A program made the translations under genes and the position numbers. From contig CALYDD020000419.1 of the NCBI GenBank assembly GCA_944472135.2, positions 29,385 to 93,384 of the forward strand: DNA of 64,000 nt. The letters are read 5' to 3'. The notes under the pieces were generated by a model, which had not been told where the DNA came from, made no database searches, and was given only the letters and a program-made list of their open reading frames with translations. Within the stretch, counting starts at the first letter, position 1. The number at the start of each line of letters is the position of its first letter. This stretch comes from Trichobilharzia regenti (lineage: Eukaryota; Platyhelminthes; Trematoda; Strigeidida; Schistosomatidae). Below, piece after piece: positions 10,292 to 19,745 of this stretch.

Positions 10292-10989
10292 TCACGTGGT
10301 CGATGATGATTGTCGTCTATTATTCCTTGAACAAGTCGCTGTATTTCCATCACGACGAGTATAGTGAGTATTATTATTAGCAGAAGTAGTGAATTTACAG
10401 GTAAAAATTTGTAGTAATTTATGACGATAAAATTGAAAAAATAGTGCATATGTATAACCATTCAGTGCATAATTAATATCTTTTATAGACGTCAACAGTC
10501 TTGATAAGTGTGCATATAGTGTATGTACACATTTGTCATGTTGATCATTTAAACTAGCACGTATTGTTAAACTTATACTCACTGGAAATGTAAAGCATAA
10601 ATAAAAGCATGATAATAATAACAAGGCTACAACTCGTCCAAGTTCTTTACGATCTTCTAGAATAGTATGTCGTCTACGCTTTAGCAACATTGTAGCCAGT
10701 GCAGATGCTAATGCTTTAGTTGGTGAGGTTGGATCATTATGTGGTGTAATACTTGACTTTCCATTACTAGTCCAATTGATTAAATGTGCATGTGTATCTT
10801 CTCTCTTACAAAGTATACGTCGACGTGTTTTAATACTAATTAATTTAATCGGAATGATTGAATTGATGAATACAAGTAGAATACATGGGACCATATAAGT
10901 TAGCACAGTACTAAATATAAAGGAGAGTAGTTCTTTCCCTCCGAATTGATTGTCAGTTGCCAGAGCACAGGCTAACGAAGTCGACGGAC
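10292..10989 (-). CDS. Rhodopsin-type (class A) GPCR, last exon: TM5 to C-terminal tail
   Basis: A membrane receptor fragment. The exon opens after a TTTCAG acceptor (AG at 10991-10990). The first residues include ACALATDNQFGG, probably the second extracellular loop. They are followed by TM5 (LLSFIFSTVLTYMVPCILL), a basic third intracellular loop, TM6 with F-x2-C-x3-P (FYLCFTFP) and TM7 with NYALNGYTYALF. The NPxxY motif is therefore NGYTY, with Gly replacing Pro. A cytoplasmic helix-8-like FQFYRHKLLQIF follows. TM1-4 must be in exons further right, beyond large TE-filled introns; I did not find them. Ligand cannot be assigned; a peptide or platyhelminth-specific orphan receptor is possible. 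The tail also has a plausible open reading in a second frame down to about 10210. Confidence 0.75.
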
Positions 10990-11235
10990 CTGAAACGGTT
11001 ATAAAAAAAGTAATAAAATATTACAGTAAACGTTCACTGGAATAAAAATGAGATCAATGAATTAACCACTGGAAACAATATGATGCTACGTACCGCAGCT
11101 ATTACGTCCAATTGAAAATGATCTGAATACCAGAGGGGTGATCGGCTTGTTTAGGATCTAGTTGGCTAGCAGTATGCGAATGGCTCTAATTCTGGAAGTG
11201 TTACACTTTATATCAGCTGCTGGCGACTAGAAGTG
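10990..11235. other. Intron sequence upstream of the GPCR exon
   Basis: The polypyrimidine acceptor of the GPCR exon lies at its left edge. The rest is AT-rich with decayed SINE-like patches and no open frame. Confidence 0.4.
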
Positions 11236-11280
11236 GAATTCGTGACTGCCTATTTCGTCCTAACTGGAACTCATCAGATG
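11236..11280 (-). ncRNA. Decayed hammerhead ribozyme of a Smalpha-type SINE
   Basis: On the minus strand CTGATGAG is followed twelve bases later by CGAAA, the two core boxes of a hammerhead, then a GGCAGTC and ACGAATTCC where helix III and I should be. Helix II (TTCC/AGGA) and helix I are damaged, so self-cleavage is unlikely. Related SINE sequence continues to about 11345. Confidence 0.45.
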
Positions 11281-11699
11281 TATATATCCGTATTCTCTTG
11301 GAGTAATGATTTTCCCACTCGGATTCTTATCTTGTAGCCATCATTTCAGGCCACAAATGAATGTGTAGTTAGTCCCCAACTCAAAGTACAACCAGTGGGA
11401 TTTAAATTCTACTTCCTATGCAATGTGTTCACTCTAATTACTGATACAGATATAGTAGTATCCACTATGCAGTCAAATTATCGTGCACAGATAAAAGTTT
11501 TACATTTCGCAAGTATTCTCCACTTAATTTCTATATTTTCTGCTAACTACTTATAAGTAGCTAGAGTTTATATTTGAAATATTAAACTTGGACAGTTAAC
11601 ACTTTAATTTCAAGTACTCCAATTTTCAATTTAGTTTGATTGCTAGATTGGACTGAAAGTTGGTTCAATGTCAATTTGTCTCCTTCTAATGTATGAGCG

Positions 11700-11870
11700 C
11701 TAATTTTAAGTAACTTAGTGGATGGTGACTACCAGAGGAATTCAGTTTAACGTGCATTTCGCCCCTTTAAGGAGTCATCAGCTAGCTGGATGAACGTGCT
11801 TTCCCCAGTAAGTGATCATCATCCCGTTGAAGCTCAGACCCACTACCTACCACTTCGAACGCCAAAGCGT
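11700..11870 (-). mobile_element. Decayed Smalpha-type SINE with hammerhead relic
   Basis: Read on the minus strand it starts GTTAACGCTTTGGCGTTCG, matching the SINE copy at 30103-30412, continues through a TGGGTCTGAGC box-B-like site, and reaches CTGATGACTCC...GGGGCGAAATGCACG (11790-11738), a mutated hammerhead. A plus-strand hammerhead relic (11876-11925) sits head-to-head with it. Confidence 0.55.
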
Positions 11871-11875
11871 TAACA

Positions 11876-11925
11876 CCCCAGATGAGTCCGAAACAGGACG
11901 AAATGCGCATCCTAGATTCAAATGC
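11876..11925 (+). ncRNA. Decayed hammerhead relic, inverted relative to its neighbour
   Basis: Plus strand reads GATGAGTCCG...CAGGACGAAATGCGCATCC and then TAGATTC. Helix II (GTCC/GGAC) and the GAAA box are intact, but the first core box is CAGATGAG rather than CTGATGAG, which changes an essential base. Together with the preceding minus-strand copy it forms an inverted pair. Confidence 0.5.
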
Positions 11926-12776
11926 TATTCACCATTCACTAAAAAGCTTCAACTCACTGTGCACCGTTATGGACAATCAGTGTTTGGAGCCAACTACACT
12001 GCTGAAATTAAATCTGATCATGAATTTTCAATACAGTTTCAGTCCATAGGATGTTTTTGTGTCGGGGCGAGAACTTCAAGGTATATCAGAATGTCAGTTT
12101 TGAATTATACTTAGCAGGAATCTCTGAAAACAAGACGTGAACCAAACAAAATCAGAAATGTTAAGTCATTGCATCTTATTTGATGAGAATTCACACAAAT
12201 TCAAGTTGGAATGATTATGCAGAATGAAATGTGTCGCACAAAGCGGTCTTGCTTCAGATTCTATACAACGTAATACAGTTTCGTTGTTCTACACAGATGT
12301 TAACTTCAATTTTAACTTTACTATCCGAAACTTATTACGAGATGAAATGTAAGGTGATATTGATTCGTCGTCTAACCTGTGATCAATTAAATCTCTACAA
12401 GTCGACATATGAAAATTAATCTGATGGTGTGCTTGGAGTTCTGTTGAGAAGGTGTTTCCTATAGGGATCCCCAACTTGGATATGAGGAAAAATATTATGT
12501 GTTCCATGAGAAAGAAGTTCAAATTTCAAGTCGATAAAAATGACCAACAGAGAGGTAAATTAACAATCAATTCAGAAAAAATCTGGGGGAAGTTCAACAA
12601 TAGTGTCCTCGAGGAATGCGAACGCTCCAGTGACCTTGAAGGCATGCTAGTCATTGGCTGACGGCATCTGTCATTATCATAGCTGAAATGTCAACGCTAT
12701 TCACCAACTTAGGGAGCGAATTTGACGCAGATCACATTTTTAAGTACAGTTTCGACAATTTGTCGATAGCTCGTTA
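11926..12776. other. No recognisable feature
   Basis: Short open frames here (around 12231-12661) lack motifs, overlap each other on both strands, and have no splice context I could support. No repeat family seen elsewhere in the window matches. Confidence 0.4.
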
Positions 12777-12870
12777 TGGTTAGGATCAGGGTTGTGGTTA
12801 GAGTTAAGATTAAGGTTAGGGTTAGTGTTAGGGTCTGGATTAAGGTTAGGGTTACGATTAGGGATAGATT
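12777..12870 (+). repeat. Degenerate interstitial telomere-like (TTAGGG)n tract
   Basis: The plus strand carries repeated GGTTAGGGTTAG-type motifs with drift (GGTTAGGATCAGGG, GTTAGTGTTAGGG, GGTTAGGGTTACG) over about 95 bp. TTAGGG is the schistosome telomere repeat. No subtelomeric gene or other end structure is adjacent, so this is an internal tract. Confidence 0.7.
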
Positions 12871-13111
12871 TATAGTTGATGTTATTTATTTTAATTTGTT
12901 TTATTATCCACAGATTCCTGGTGAGTAGTCGTCGGTCCTCTTACCGGAAACCATAGGAAGTCAACCAAGAGGTCTGGGGAAGACTTCACAACAGGATAAG
13001 TGAGCTGATCAATTCAAAGAAACAGCTCATATTCAGTCACCTCGGTGAATACATGTACAGGAACTAGTCTAACTTAGTAATTGGTACTCCTCATTATAAA
13101 TGGGACGTATT
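12871..13111. other. Unassigned sequence before LINE A copy 1
   Basis: No open frame or recognised repeat. Sequence becomes identical in character to the LINE A RT region from about 13112. Confidence 0.35.
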
Positions 13112-14330
13112 TTTAAGTCATATCACTGATTATCCCCATATACAAGAAGGGAGACAAGTCTTCCTGTGATAATCACAGAGGGATTAGCTTGACTAATATA
13201 GTATCTAAAGTCTCAGGCTCAATAATCATGCGTAGACTGAGTGGTGCTCGGGAGGCACAAACACGAGAGAGCCAGGCAGGCTTTAGACCAGGAAGAGGGT
13301 GTATTGATCATATCTTCACCCTCCGGCAGATTCTAGAACATAGGCATTCCTACCGGCATCCAACAGTCATTATATTTCTTGACCTAAAGGCAGCATTCGA
13401 CTCTGTCGATCGAGATGTTCTCTGGAGATGCTTGGCTGTAAAGGGAATTCCGAGAAAATATATTGCACTGATTAAGGCACTCTACTCGCACTCATACAGT
13501 CAGGTGAGGGCTTACGGTGAGCTGTCATCTGAACTGATGACGACCAGTGGTGTCCGTCAAGGATGCCTATTATCCCCTTTTCTATTCAACTTCATCATAG
13601 ATGTGTTAATGGACTTAACCCTAGGTGACTTCAGTGACTCAGGAATTGACTTGCTACCGGGGAATAATCTTGTTGACTTGGAATATGCAGACGATATAGT
13701 CCTTCTAGGCGAAGATGCTGACGAAATGCAGAGTCTTTTAAACACCTTGAGCCGCAATCTACGAATGTTTGGCATGCGATTCGCTCCCGCCAAATGCAAG
13801 ATGATGTTACAGGACTGACTGGACTACATCGACGCCTAGTTTAAAAATAGGAAGTGAAGTGGTAGAGCACGTTGACCGCTTCACTTATTTGGGAAGTACC
13901 ATCAGCTAGTGCCAATGCGTTGATCTCTGACGAAATCTCAGCACAAATACAGGGGGCTCGTTTCGCATTTGCCAGTTTACGCCGACTCTGGCGTAGACGA
14001 GATGTTTGACTATCGACCATAGGGCGGGTGTATTGCTCATCAGTCCGCTCCGTCCTCCTTTATGGTTGTGAGACCTGGCCACTCAGAGTGGAAGACATGA
14101 AAAGACTAGCTGTCTTTGATCATACGTGCCTGCGCTCTATTTCCCGTGTAAAGTGGCATAATAAGGTGAGCAACATGAGGTTAGTCGTCGAGTGCTAGGT
14201 AAACAGGGGAAATCAATCGACGAAGTCGTGAAGTTACATCGACTGAGGTGGTTGGCACATGTGTTACGTATGCCAAGCCATCGCCTCCCTCGACGAGCAA
14301 TGTTGGCTGATATTGGGTCAGGCTGGAAAA
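13112..14330 (+). mobile_element. LINE family A (RTE-like) copy 1, 5' truncated
   Basis: Nearly base-for-base match to the RT and C-terminal region of the long copy at 45278-48821. It starts in the RT (ATTATCCCCATATACAAG) and stops within the C-terminal GSGWK region. It carries a 4-bp tandem duplication (GACTGACT near 13815), an in-frame TAG near 13911, and later frameshifts. The right end runs into an A/T-rich tract rather than the family 3' end, so it is truncated on both sides. Confidence 0.85.
13189..13818 (+). pseudogene. Reverse transcriptase fragment of LINE family A
   Basis: A 209-codon open stretch with the RT fingers and palm: QAGFRPGRGCIDHIF, FLDLKAAFDSVDR (first catalytic Asp), TSGVRQGCLLSPFLF and LEYADDIVLLGED, whose YADD pair sits at 13684-13695. 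It lacks the endonuclease and the first part of RT. The frame stops after KMMLQD because of the 4-bp duplication, whereas the copy at 46390-48915 continues through this point. It is a dead 5'-truncated LINE insertion, and no host role is implied. Confidence 0.88.
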
Positions 14331-14602
14331 GAAAAAAGAAACATCGGGGGCGGAAAAGAATCCTAATTTTTTTTCTTTTTTTTTTTAAGTCATACAGATA
14401 AGGATAACCTGTTTAATGTGTTTTAATGCATTTTCTTGAAAAACGTCCTTTTTTGTGTAAAAATTCCTCACTTTTATGATTGGTCGGCTGAAGGTCACCC
14501 GTGCGTTCGCATCCATTGGGACGCAATTGGTGAACTTGCCAAAAAGTTGCTAGGAGACACAATTATATCATCATTCATCGAGAATCTCAATAAGTTCAGT
14601 TT
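14331..14602. other. Poly(T) tract and unassigned sequence
   Basis: A long T-run lies near 14370-14388. The rest has no recognised content. Confidence 0.4.
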
Positions 14603-14954
14603 ATTTGATGATATTAGATAGTTGGTGGCAATCGGTAGAAAGCCTTGCATGTCCTAGGTTTCGTGCTAGTTGGAACTCAACAGCCAGCGAGGCGTATCTA
14701 CAAACTTGAAGGAACTCATGTCCCTTCTGGGATTCGAACCCGTGTCATGCAGTGAATGCTGCAGTCAGAGGCGTTACCACTGAACTATTCGAGTGACTAC
14801 AGCACTGGGTGATGTGGGTTCGAACCATAGAAGGCGCATAAGTTCCTTCAAGGTTGCAGATACGCCTTGTTGACTAGTGAGTGCCAACTAGCACGAAACT
14901 TATGTCCAAGCCTTTCTGTGGCCGATTGCCTCCAACTATCTAATATCATCAAAT
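14603..14954. repeat. Fold-back pair of tRNA-derived SINEs (family U)
   Basis: The ends are exact inverted repeats (ATTTGATGATATTAGATAG at 14603 and its complement ending at 14954), and arms of roughly 130-140 bp pair with scattered mismatches. The left arm contains, on the minus strand, GGGTTCGAATCCC (a perfect box B) preceded by TAGTTCAGTGGTAACGCC (box-A-like). The right arm holds GGGTTCGAACC on the plus strand. This is a tRNA-derived SINE in two head-to-head copies. Confidence 0.7.
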
Positions 14955-15903
14955 CAATGTGCACTTTGATGGTCAGCAACCTAGAATCGCGGCCACATTG
15001 CGAACCTGACTGACACAATTCAGTCTGGACCAAAGAAATGACTAGACACATCGTAATAGTTACTAGTGTCCAATCAAAAAGTTGAGTTCATATTAAAGCC
15101 TGAGTTGAAGATGTAGCCTAGAAGGACAACATAAGCTTCCCAATTAAACCAATTATCTCAGAGAACAAAACTCGATCAAAAACAATCGATAATCGTCAAT
15201 TAATAACTGTTGAAATAAGTATAAATCTGGTAAAATAGGTATTTTAAATTCAATACCTGAGCTAGTGATGTTCAAACTCATCATCATCTCTCTCTCTCTC
15301 TCTACAGAACATTCAATGTTCAATGATCAAAATGCATACTTCTAACTGTTGTACTGAGTACTTTTGAATAAGAAGCAAACTCAAGTTTTGTTTACAATAA
15401 CAAAATTCATTGTCACGGTCAGGCGTTCGAGATGAAGAAATCAGTCAACAAAATTTCAAGGCATAAACAAATTGTATCAACAATTGTGATGTCTCATGGG
15501 GTTTAACACTGTGAAAAGATTTATTTGCGTCATAATTATTACCCAAAAAGATTGATTACTGAATCACTGAAAGATTGAATCGGTTCAATGATTAAACAGG
15601 TAAGAATTTTTTTTGAATAAATTAAGAGTGTTTGACCAGCAAAACACTTATCTGGACATTGTTTTTCTAGGAGAAATTAACAACAATAACAACAACAACA
15701 AACTAAGTGAGTTTTAGTAAACATACTCTTGAATCTTTAAAGTGCATATTTACGCGTAAAGATGTAAGTAATTGCATGGTGTTTTCGCGCATTGTATAGC
15801 AAATGCTACAATAGGTATTCGGTGACTCTAAACTATACCAGCCCAAACAGGAACTACCTAGCGAACAGATAAATGACCTTGAACAACCAATCAAGTGACT
15901 CCG
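14955..15903. other. Mostly unassigned; short (TC)n and (CAA)n microsatellites
   Basis: A CT-dinucleotide run lies near 15285-15304 and an AAC-rich run near 15672-15690. The open frame on the minus strand at 15703-15936 has no recognisable motif. Confidence 0.4.
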
Positions 15904-16516
15904 CATTATCCAGGCGTATTTATGGATGCTGTACATCTTTTGCGTTGTAAATTCGCTGCGGATCTTGCTTTTGATTACTGTTTGAAGAACAGACTGGTAG
16001 GAAGGTCGAAAATCTATGAATGTGGAAGTGTCATGTATTATTTACAAAGGTATACTAGGTGTGTGCGTTGATGGATTTGTTTACAGGTGTGATGAGTGCC
16101 GAACCAGAAAGTCAGTTCGAGAATTTATGCCGTTCTTTTTTAGTTTACACATTTCGTAGATACTTTTTTCGCCAATTCTAAGTTATCTCTAACGAAAACT
16201 TAACGATGTGTCATAACTGGGTGCTTAAATGACCAGTAACAGCAACAGCGTATGAATCAGAAAATTCAGAAGTGTCTTCAGTATAATAGTACCAGTACTG
16301 CAGAGAGATAGCATCGTGGAAAATGAACAGGCTTGCCTCAAGTATTAGGCGGAGTTGGCGTCATTGTTCACGTGGATGAGACGGTGTTGATCACAAGAAA
16401 ATATAATGAACATATTTTCAATCAATTTGATGAATATATGCATCGAAATTACTTCAACTTAAAAAATTATACAGCTCATTATAACTGATCGTGGAAAATA
16501 CCAATTAGGACATTAG
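15904..16516 (+). pseudogene. Relic of a Merlin-type (IS1595-like) DNA transposase
   Basis: No long open frame remains, but conserved transposase blocks occur in order in shifting plus-strand frames. At about 15904-16030: DLAFDYCLKNRL and YECGSV, resembling the first half of the zinc ribbon. At 16067-16140: VDGFVYRCDECRTRKSVREF, the diagnostic second half of the ribbon in Merlin/ISXO2 transposases. At 16351-16410: GVGVIVHVDETVLITRKYN, resembling the first catalytic Asp region. At about 16478-16513: IITDRGKYQLGH, resembling the second Asp region. Several frameshifts and internal deletions separate them. Merlin elements are known in schistosomes. Terminal inverted repeats were not located. Confidence 0.55.
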
Positions 16517-16724
16517 AAAGAAGAGAACACGAAGTTCAGCGAAGATGACGATCTTTTCGGCGATTTCATCTTCAAAAGCATCTGTACAATCGCACTTAAA
16601 TATATAATTCTACACAGATACAATTTTTACTTGATTCCACATAATTATGAAGGCAAATAAAAAATCACAATTATTTTCAACTAGATATTATTTACGAGGG
16701 GGTTAGAAACAAAATTACACAGGT

Positions 16725-16945
16725 TTTCCCGTCGATTGATTGGACTGAAGTGCTTGGTCTCAGATGCACATGTCGGCTTCTTGTGCAGGATTAGAATTTA
16801 ATCGGTGGAATCCATGATACGCATTTCGTCCTATTTGAGACTCGTCAGCTGGATGTCCCTGCATTCCGCAGTGAGTCAGTGATGATTTTCCCACCGAGGC
16901 TAGAACTCAGTGTCCATAGTTTCAAACGCCAAAGCATTATCGGCT
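16725..16945 (-). mobile_element. Smalpha-type SINE with hammerhead, minus copy
   Basis: On the minus strand the order is head (CTTTGGCGTTTGAAACTATGG), a drifted box B (GAGTTCTAGCC), ribozyme (16858-16806), and the family tail ending ACTTCAGTCCAATCAATCG. The same tail recurs at 30103. A second, plus-strand copy of the tail (16947-16988) follows immediately at its head end, making an inverted repeat. Confidence 0.7.
16806..16858 (-). ncRNA. Hammerhead ribozyme, core intact
   Basis: Minus strand: helix I strand CATCCA, G, core CTGACGA, helix II GTCT/GGAC (one G-U pair) with loop CAAATA, GAAA, short helix III ATGC/GTAT, cleavage triplet ATC, then helix I strand ATGGATTCC. This is the arrangement of the known Schistosoma Smalpha hammerhead. 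All core bases match the consensus, so activity is plausible though untested. Confidence 0.75.
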
Positions 16946-17009
16946 AGATCAAGCACTTCAGTCCAATCAATCGACGGGAAAATCTAAAATTGAATTAAAT
17001 AATTAATAT

Positions 17010-17230
17010 GACCCGTTGCACCAGAAGTGGCTCTCTTGTGGCCGAAGTGGTCTAGTGGATAACGACGCTTCGGCGTTTGAAACTATGGGAACTGGGTCTG
17101 AGCCTCGGTGGGAACATCATGTTCACTCACTGTGGAATGCAGGTACATCCACTAGCTGACGAGTCCCAAGTGGGACGAAATGCGCATTATCCTGGATTCC
17201 ATTGCTAGCCACCACCCACCATTTAAAAAG
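17010..17230 (+). mobile_element. Smalpha-type SINE with hammerhead, plus copy
   Basis: Head GTTGCACCAGAAGTGGCTCTC, tRNA-like box A (TGGTCTAGTGGATAACG, from 17048), drifted box B (GGTCTGAGCC near 17094-17103), ribozyme (17143-17200), and GATTCCATTGCTAGCCACC. RNA polymerase III probably transcribes such elements through these boxes. Confidence 0.75.
17143..17200 (+). ncRNA. Hammerhead ribozyme, core intact with helix I insertion
   Basis: Plus strand: CATCCA, a few extra bases (CTAG), core CTGACGA, perfect helix II GTCC/GGAC with loop CAAGTG, GAAA, TGCGCATT, cleavage triplet ATC, then CTGGATTCC. Helix I can still form between ATCCA and TGGAT with an internal loop. Compared with the classical motif the helix III segment is slightly longer. 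Confidence 0.7.
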
Positions 17231-17804
17231 GAGACGGGACTGGAACGAATTATAGATTCGTTCTAAACGAACTGACATCATATCAACAAGTTCACGAAGT
17301 ATGTTTTGTCGAAAAAATTAACACAGGTGGAATAAAAAGCCAAAAGCATTTGGAGGAAAAAGTAATTTACTTTCTAAGCGACGAGAATAACCAACGGTAA
17401 AATTTGATTACATAATAAGGAATAAATAGATTTTGAAGGGGTTTCGCGGTTGACAGGTGTCTCTTAGATTAAAAGAACTTCACAATGTGCACCATATTTT
17501 GTTATGAACATTTAGAGAGGAAGGTTTATTTTCCCTGACAGTGTACTTCAAAACTTTATAATCAACATCTATATGAGGATCGCATATGTCAAGTGACACA
17601 TAACCTACATCTTAGAGAAGCATTCATACGAACTGTGATCAGGATTTGACCGAATAGTTCCAAAATATTCCGGCGCTGAGTGAAAAGTAGACATTTGTAA
17701 AAAAAATCTCAGCGATTAATTTACCTGCCGAACGAAAAGTTGGAATTAATCATTTCCATTTCGCTAAGATTTTACAAATGTAATTCTTACAAATATCTTA
17801 GAGA
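17231..17804. other. No recognisable element; one small hairpin
   Basis: A short inverted repeat (ACATTTGTAAAA... with TTTTACAAATGT) lies around 17690-17780. Nothing else could be assigned. Confidence 0.35.
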
Positions 17805-17870
17805 GGCGTTTGAAGTGAAGGCAGGAGTAAGACAAGGCTGTCTGCCTAGTATAACCGATGATATTTCTGA
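17805..17870 (+). pseudogene. LINE family B RT fragment
   Basis: Translates as EAFEVKAGVRQGCLPS, matching the GVRQGCLLSP box of the LINE B RT. It is only about 65 bp and joins directly to a SINE 3' tail (family T) at about 17875. Confidence 0.6.
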
Positions 17871-18129
17871 ATGTGGTGGTTCTCTGACTGATGTCACCTC
17901 ATAATGAAATCCTTCATCCAGTCAAACTGAATCCCTACAAAAACCAATACTTGAAAATTAATCTGATGCTCACTAGCAACTGGCCCTATTCAGGCAGTTA
18001 ACCTGGGGTTCTAGTGGGAAGCCGTGACTAGCAGGGTACAGCAGTTTGAAGATAAGGCAGTAACTCATCGAAAAAGACATTGCCAAATGGTCGTGCTATA
18101 TCGTGAGTTGGCAGAGGTTAGAATTCATT

Positions 18130-18365
18130 GGCTGGTCATTAGATCGGGTCCCAGTGGCTCAATGTTCTACGAGCCAGCTCGCCTTGTAACCAGAAGGTTA
18201 TGGGTTCGAACTCAGGTGGGTGCGTACTGACGAAGAGTCTCAAACTACAGCGAAACAACTGTCCAGTACTCCCAGGTTCTCCAATGGTTCTGTAACCAAT
18301 GCCAGCTCATGATGAAATCCTCCGTGCAATCAAACAAAATCCCTACAAAATCAATACTCGAGAAT
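18130..18365 (+). mobile_element. tRNA-derived SINE, family T
   Basis: Contains a box-A-like CAGTGGCTCAATG and a box B GGGTTCGAACTC, separated by a tRNA-like body (CCTTGTAACCAGAAGGT). It is followed by the family body GTGCGTACTG...CAACTGTCCAGTACTCCC and the tail AATCCCTACAAAATCAATAC. At least eight more full or partial copies lie in the window. Confidence 0.7.
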
Positions 18366-18374
18366 GGATTGTGC

Positions 18375-18700
18375 AAAAAACGATGAGAAGTGAGAAGACA
18401 GACATATGTTGGACTGACAGGAAGTGTCTAAAAGATCTGGAATTTTACAGATGAATATTGAACATCATAAAAACTCGAAAACCTACAGGCAAAGATCAAT
18501 GAGTTGTGAGAAGAAGCATCAAAGACAAGATTTTATGTGGACATAAAGAAGACACATGTGATGCAGATACTTGACCATCAACAACAAGCAGCGGTCACCA
18601 TCGATGGGAGAAAATTGAAGGAAGTCACCGCCTTCATTCACATTTTGGGGTAGCACTATCTCAACTGCATATAGTACAGATGAGGACACCAAAGTGAATA
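18375..18700 (+). pseudogene. LINE family B RT fragment, decayed
   Basis: In broken frames it encodes WTDRKCLKDLEF, then IKDKI and further blocks that parallel WTDTKDLEDLDFADD and the following region of the LINE B RT at 55421-57430. The YADD-like motif is lost. Ends at a junction with a LINE C 3' end. Confidence 0.6.
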
Positions 18701-19330
18701 ATAATAATAACAGTGAGTTTGTTTCAAACAGTACTATCGATTCAGTTTAGAAATTTTAGCATGTTATAGATTATTGACTATAATGTTCTGTTAATATAAC
18801 GGCATAGTGAGGGGAAATACAAAATTAACACTTATAACAGCTATGGTCACACTTATGAAAAAAATAAACAAAAACAAAAAAATTGAGAGTATTGTAAATA
18901 TAAGAAGTACAATAACAATGAAGGTTGTTGTTAAAAGGGTGAAGGAAATGGTTTATTTAATAGTGCAAAGAAGGTCAGTTAGTTCATGCCTGACACTATT
19001 TTCATCACACAAAGTACGTGCCAAATATGGTATAGTGGGATTTTTATGCTTAAACGTAGGTGTATAAAGTATTCTGAAAAGACTTCTTGTTTTATCTGAG
19101 GAGGAAACACAAGGTTGGAGCTGTGGTCTCGGCAGTGGATGCTCACAGTCTGACGAAATTCCTTTGGCAAATTTGTTGCATAAAATGAAGTGCCAGTCAA
19201 TGACAATGTCAACGATATGGTCCAACAGAATTCCACTCGCCCTACTGACAGTCGTCAGAGTTCTACGGAATGTGTGTGACATACTGTTTATTAAGCTATC
19301 CAGGAAAGAATAGGTGAGATGCACGAGTTG
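18700..19330 (-). mobile_element. LINE family C (CR1/Jockey-like) 3' end
   Basis: On the minus strand an open frame (19324-18953) encodes ILLDHIVDIVIDWHFILCNK, CEHPLPRPQLQPC and PYLARTLCDENSVRHEL, a LINE C-terminal tail. A 3' untranslated region and a short ATT-repeat end near 18700 follow. A second copy on the plus strand at 38730-39715 shares both the protein and the tail. The clade assignment is tentative. Confidence 0.65.
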
Positions 19331-19339
19331 ACAGACTGT

Positions 19340-19500
19340 AAGAGGAGACGTTGGTTAAGTTATGCCTTGTAACCAGAAGGTCCTGGGTTCGAACCCCGGT
19401 GGGTGCGTACTGTTGAAAAGTCCCAAACTAGGATGAAGCAGCTGTCCAGTACTTTCAGGTTTTCTAGTGGTTCTCTAGCTGATGTCACCTCATCATGAAA
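19340..19500 (+). mobile_element. SINE family T, partial
   Basis: CCTTGTAACCAGAAGGTCC, a perfect box B GGGTTCGAACCCC, GTGCGTACTG, and the GTGGTTCTCTAGCTGATG 3' body. The box A half is missing. Confidence 0.7.
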
Positions 19501-19509
19501 TACTCCATG

Positions 19510-19740
19510 AATTAACATCAATCTTATGGTTCACCTCGATTAGATGTTTAGCTATAGACGAAGTTGGTAGTCCGACACCTGCGTCTATTGTATTTCCACA
19601 ATTTATTTGGTTTTCTAACCATTTCGGGATATGCTCGCTGTCCCATCCTCACATGCAAAGCACAATTACTCCTCCCTATGCATATCTGTGTTCCCCCCCA
19701 CCACACACACACGAAATTGGTAAATAGTGTGGGATGTGAC
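19510..19740 (-). pseudogene. Penelope-like GIY-YIG fragment (family P2 type)
   Basis: Minus-strand frames give ICIGRSNCALHVRM and PEMVRKPNKLW, then a broken SSIAKHLIE-like tail. This parallels the DTYIGRTNRMFQCRRKEHIP region of the element at 20093-21262. Multiple stops; a relic. Confidence 0.5.
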
Positions 19741-19745
19741 ATAAT

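Noticed and set aside
10210..10461. Separate minus-strand gene
   Set aside because: Overlaps the GPCR TM7 in another frame; only its end might be an alternative receptor tail.
12231..12661. Short overlapping frames on both strands
   Set aside because: No motif, no splice context and no repeat relation.
14690..14830. Genuine tRNA gene (box A and perfect GGTTCGAATCC)
   Set aside because: No intact cloverleaf could be drawn; the boxes sit inside a fold-back SINE, as do those at 18145, 19385, 24850 and 30322.
17690..17790. Functional hairpin or terminator
   Set aside because: A single short AT-rich inverted repeat; expected by chance in such DNA.
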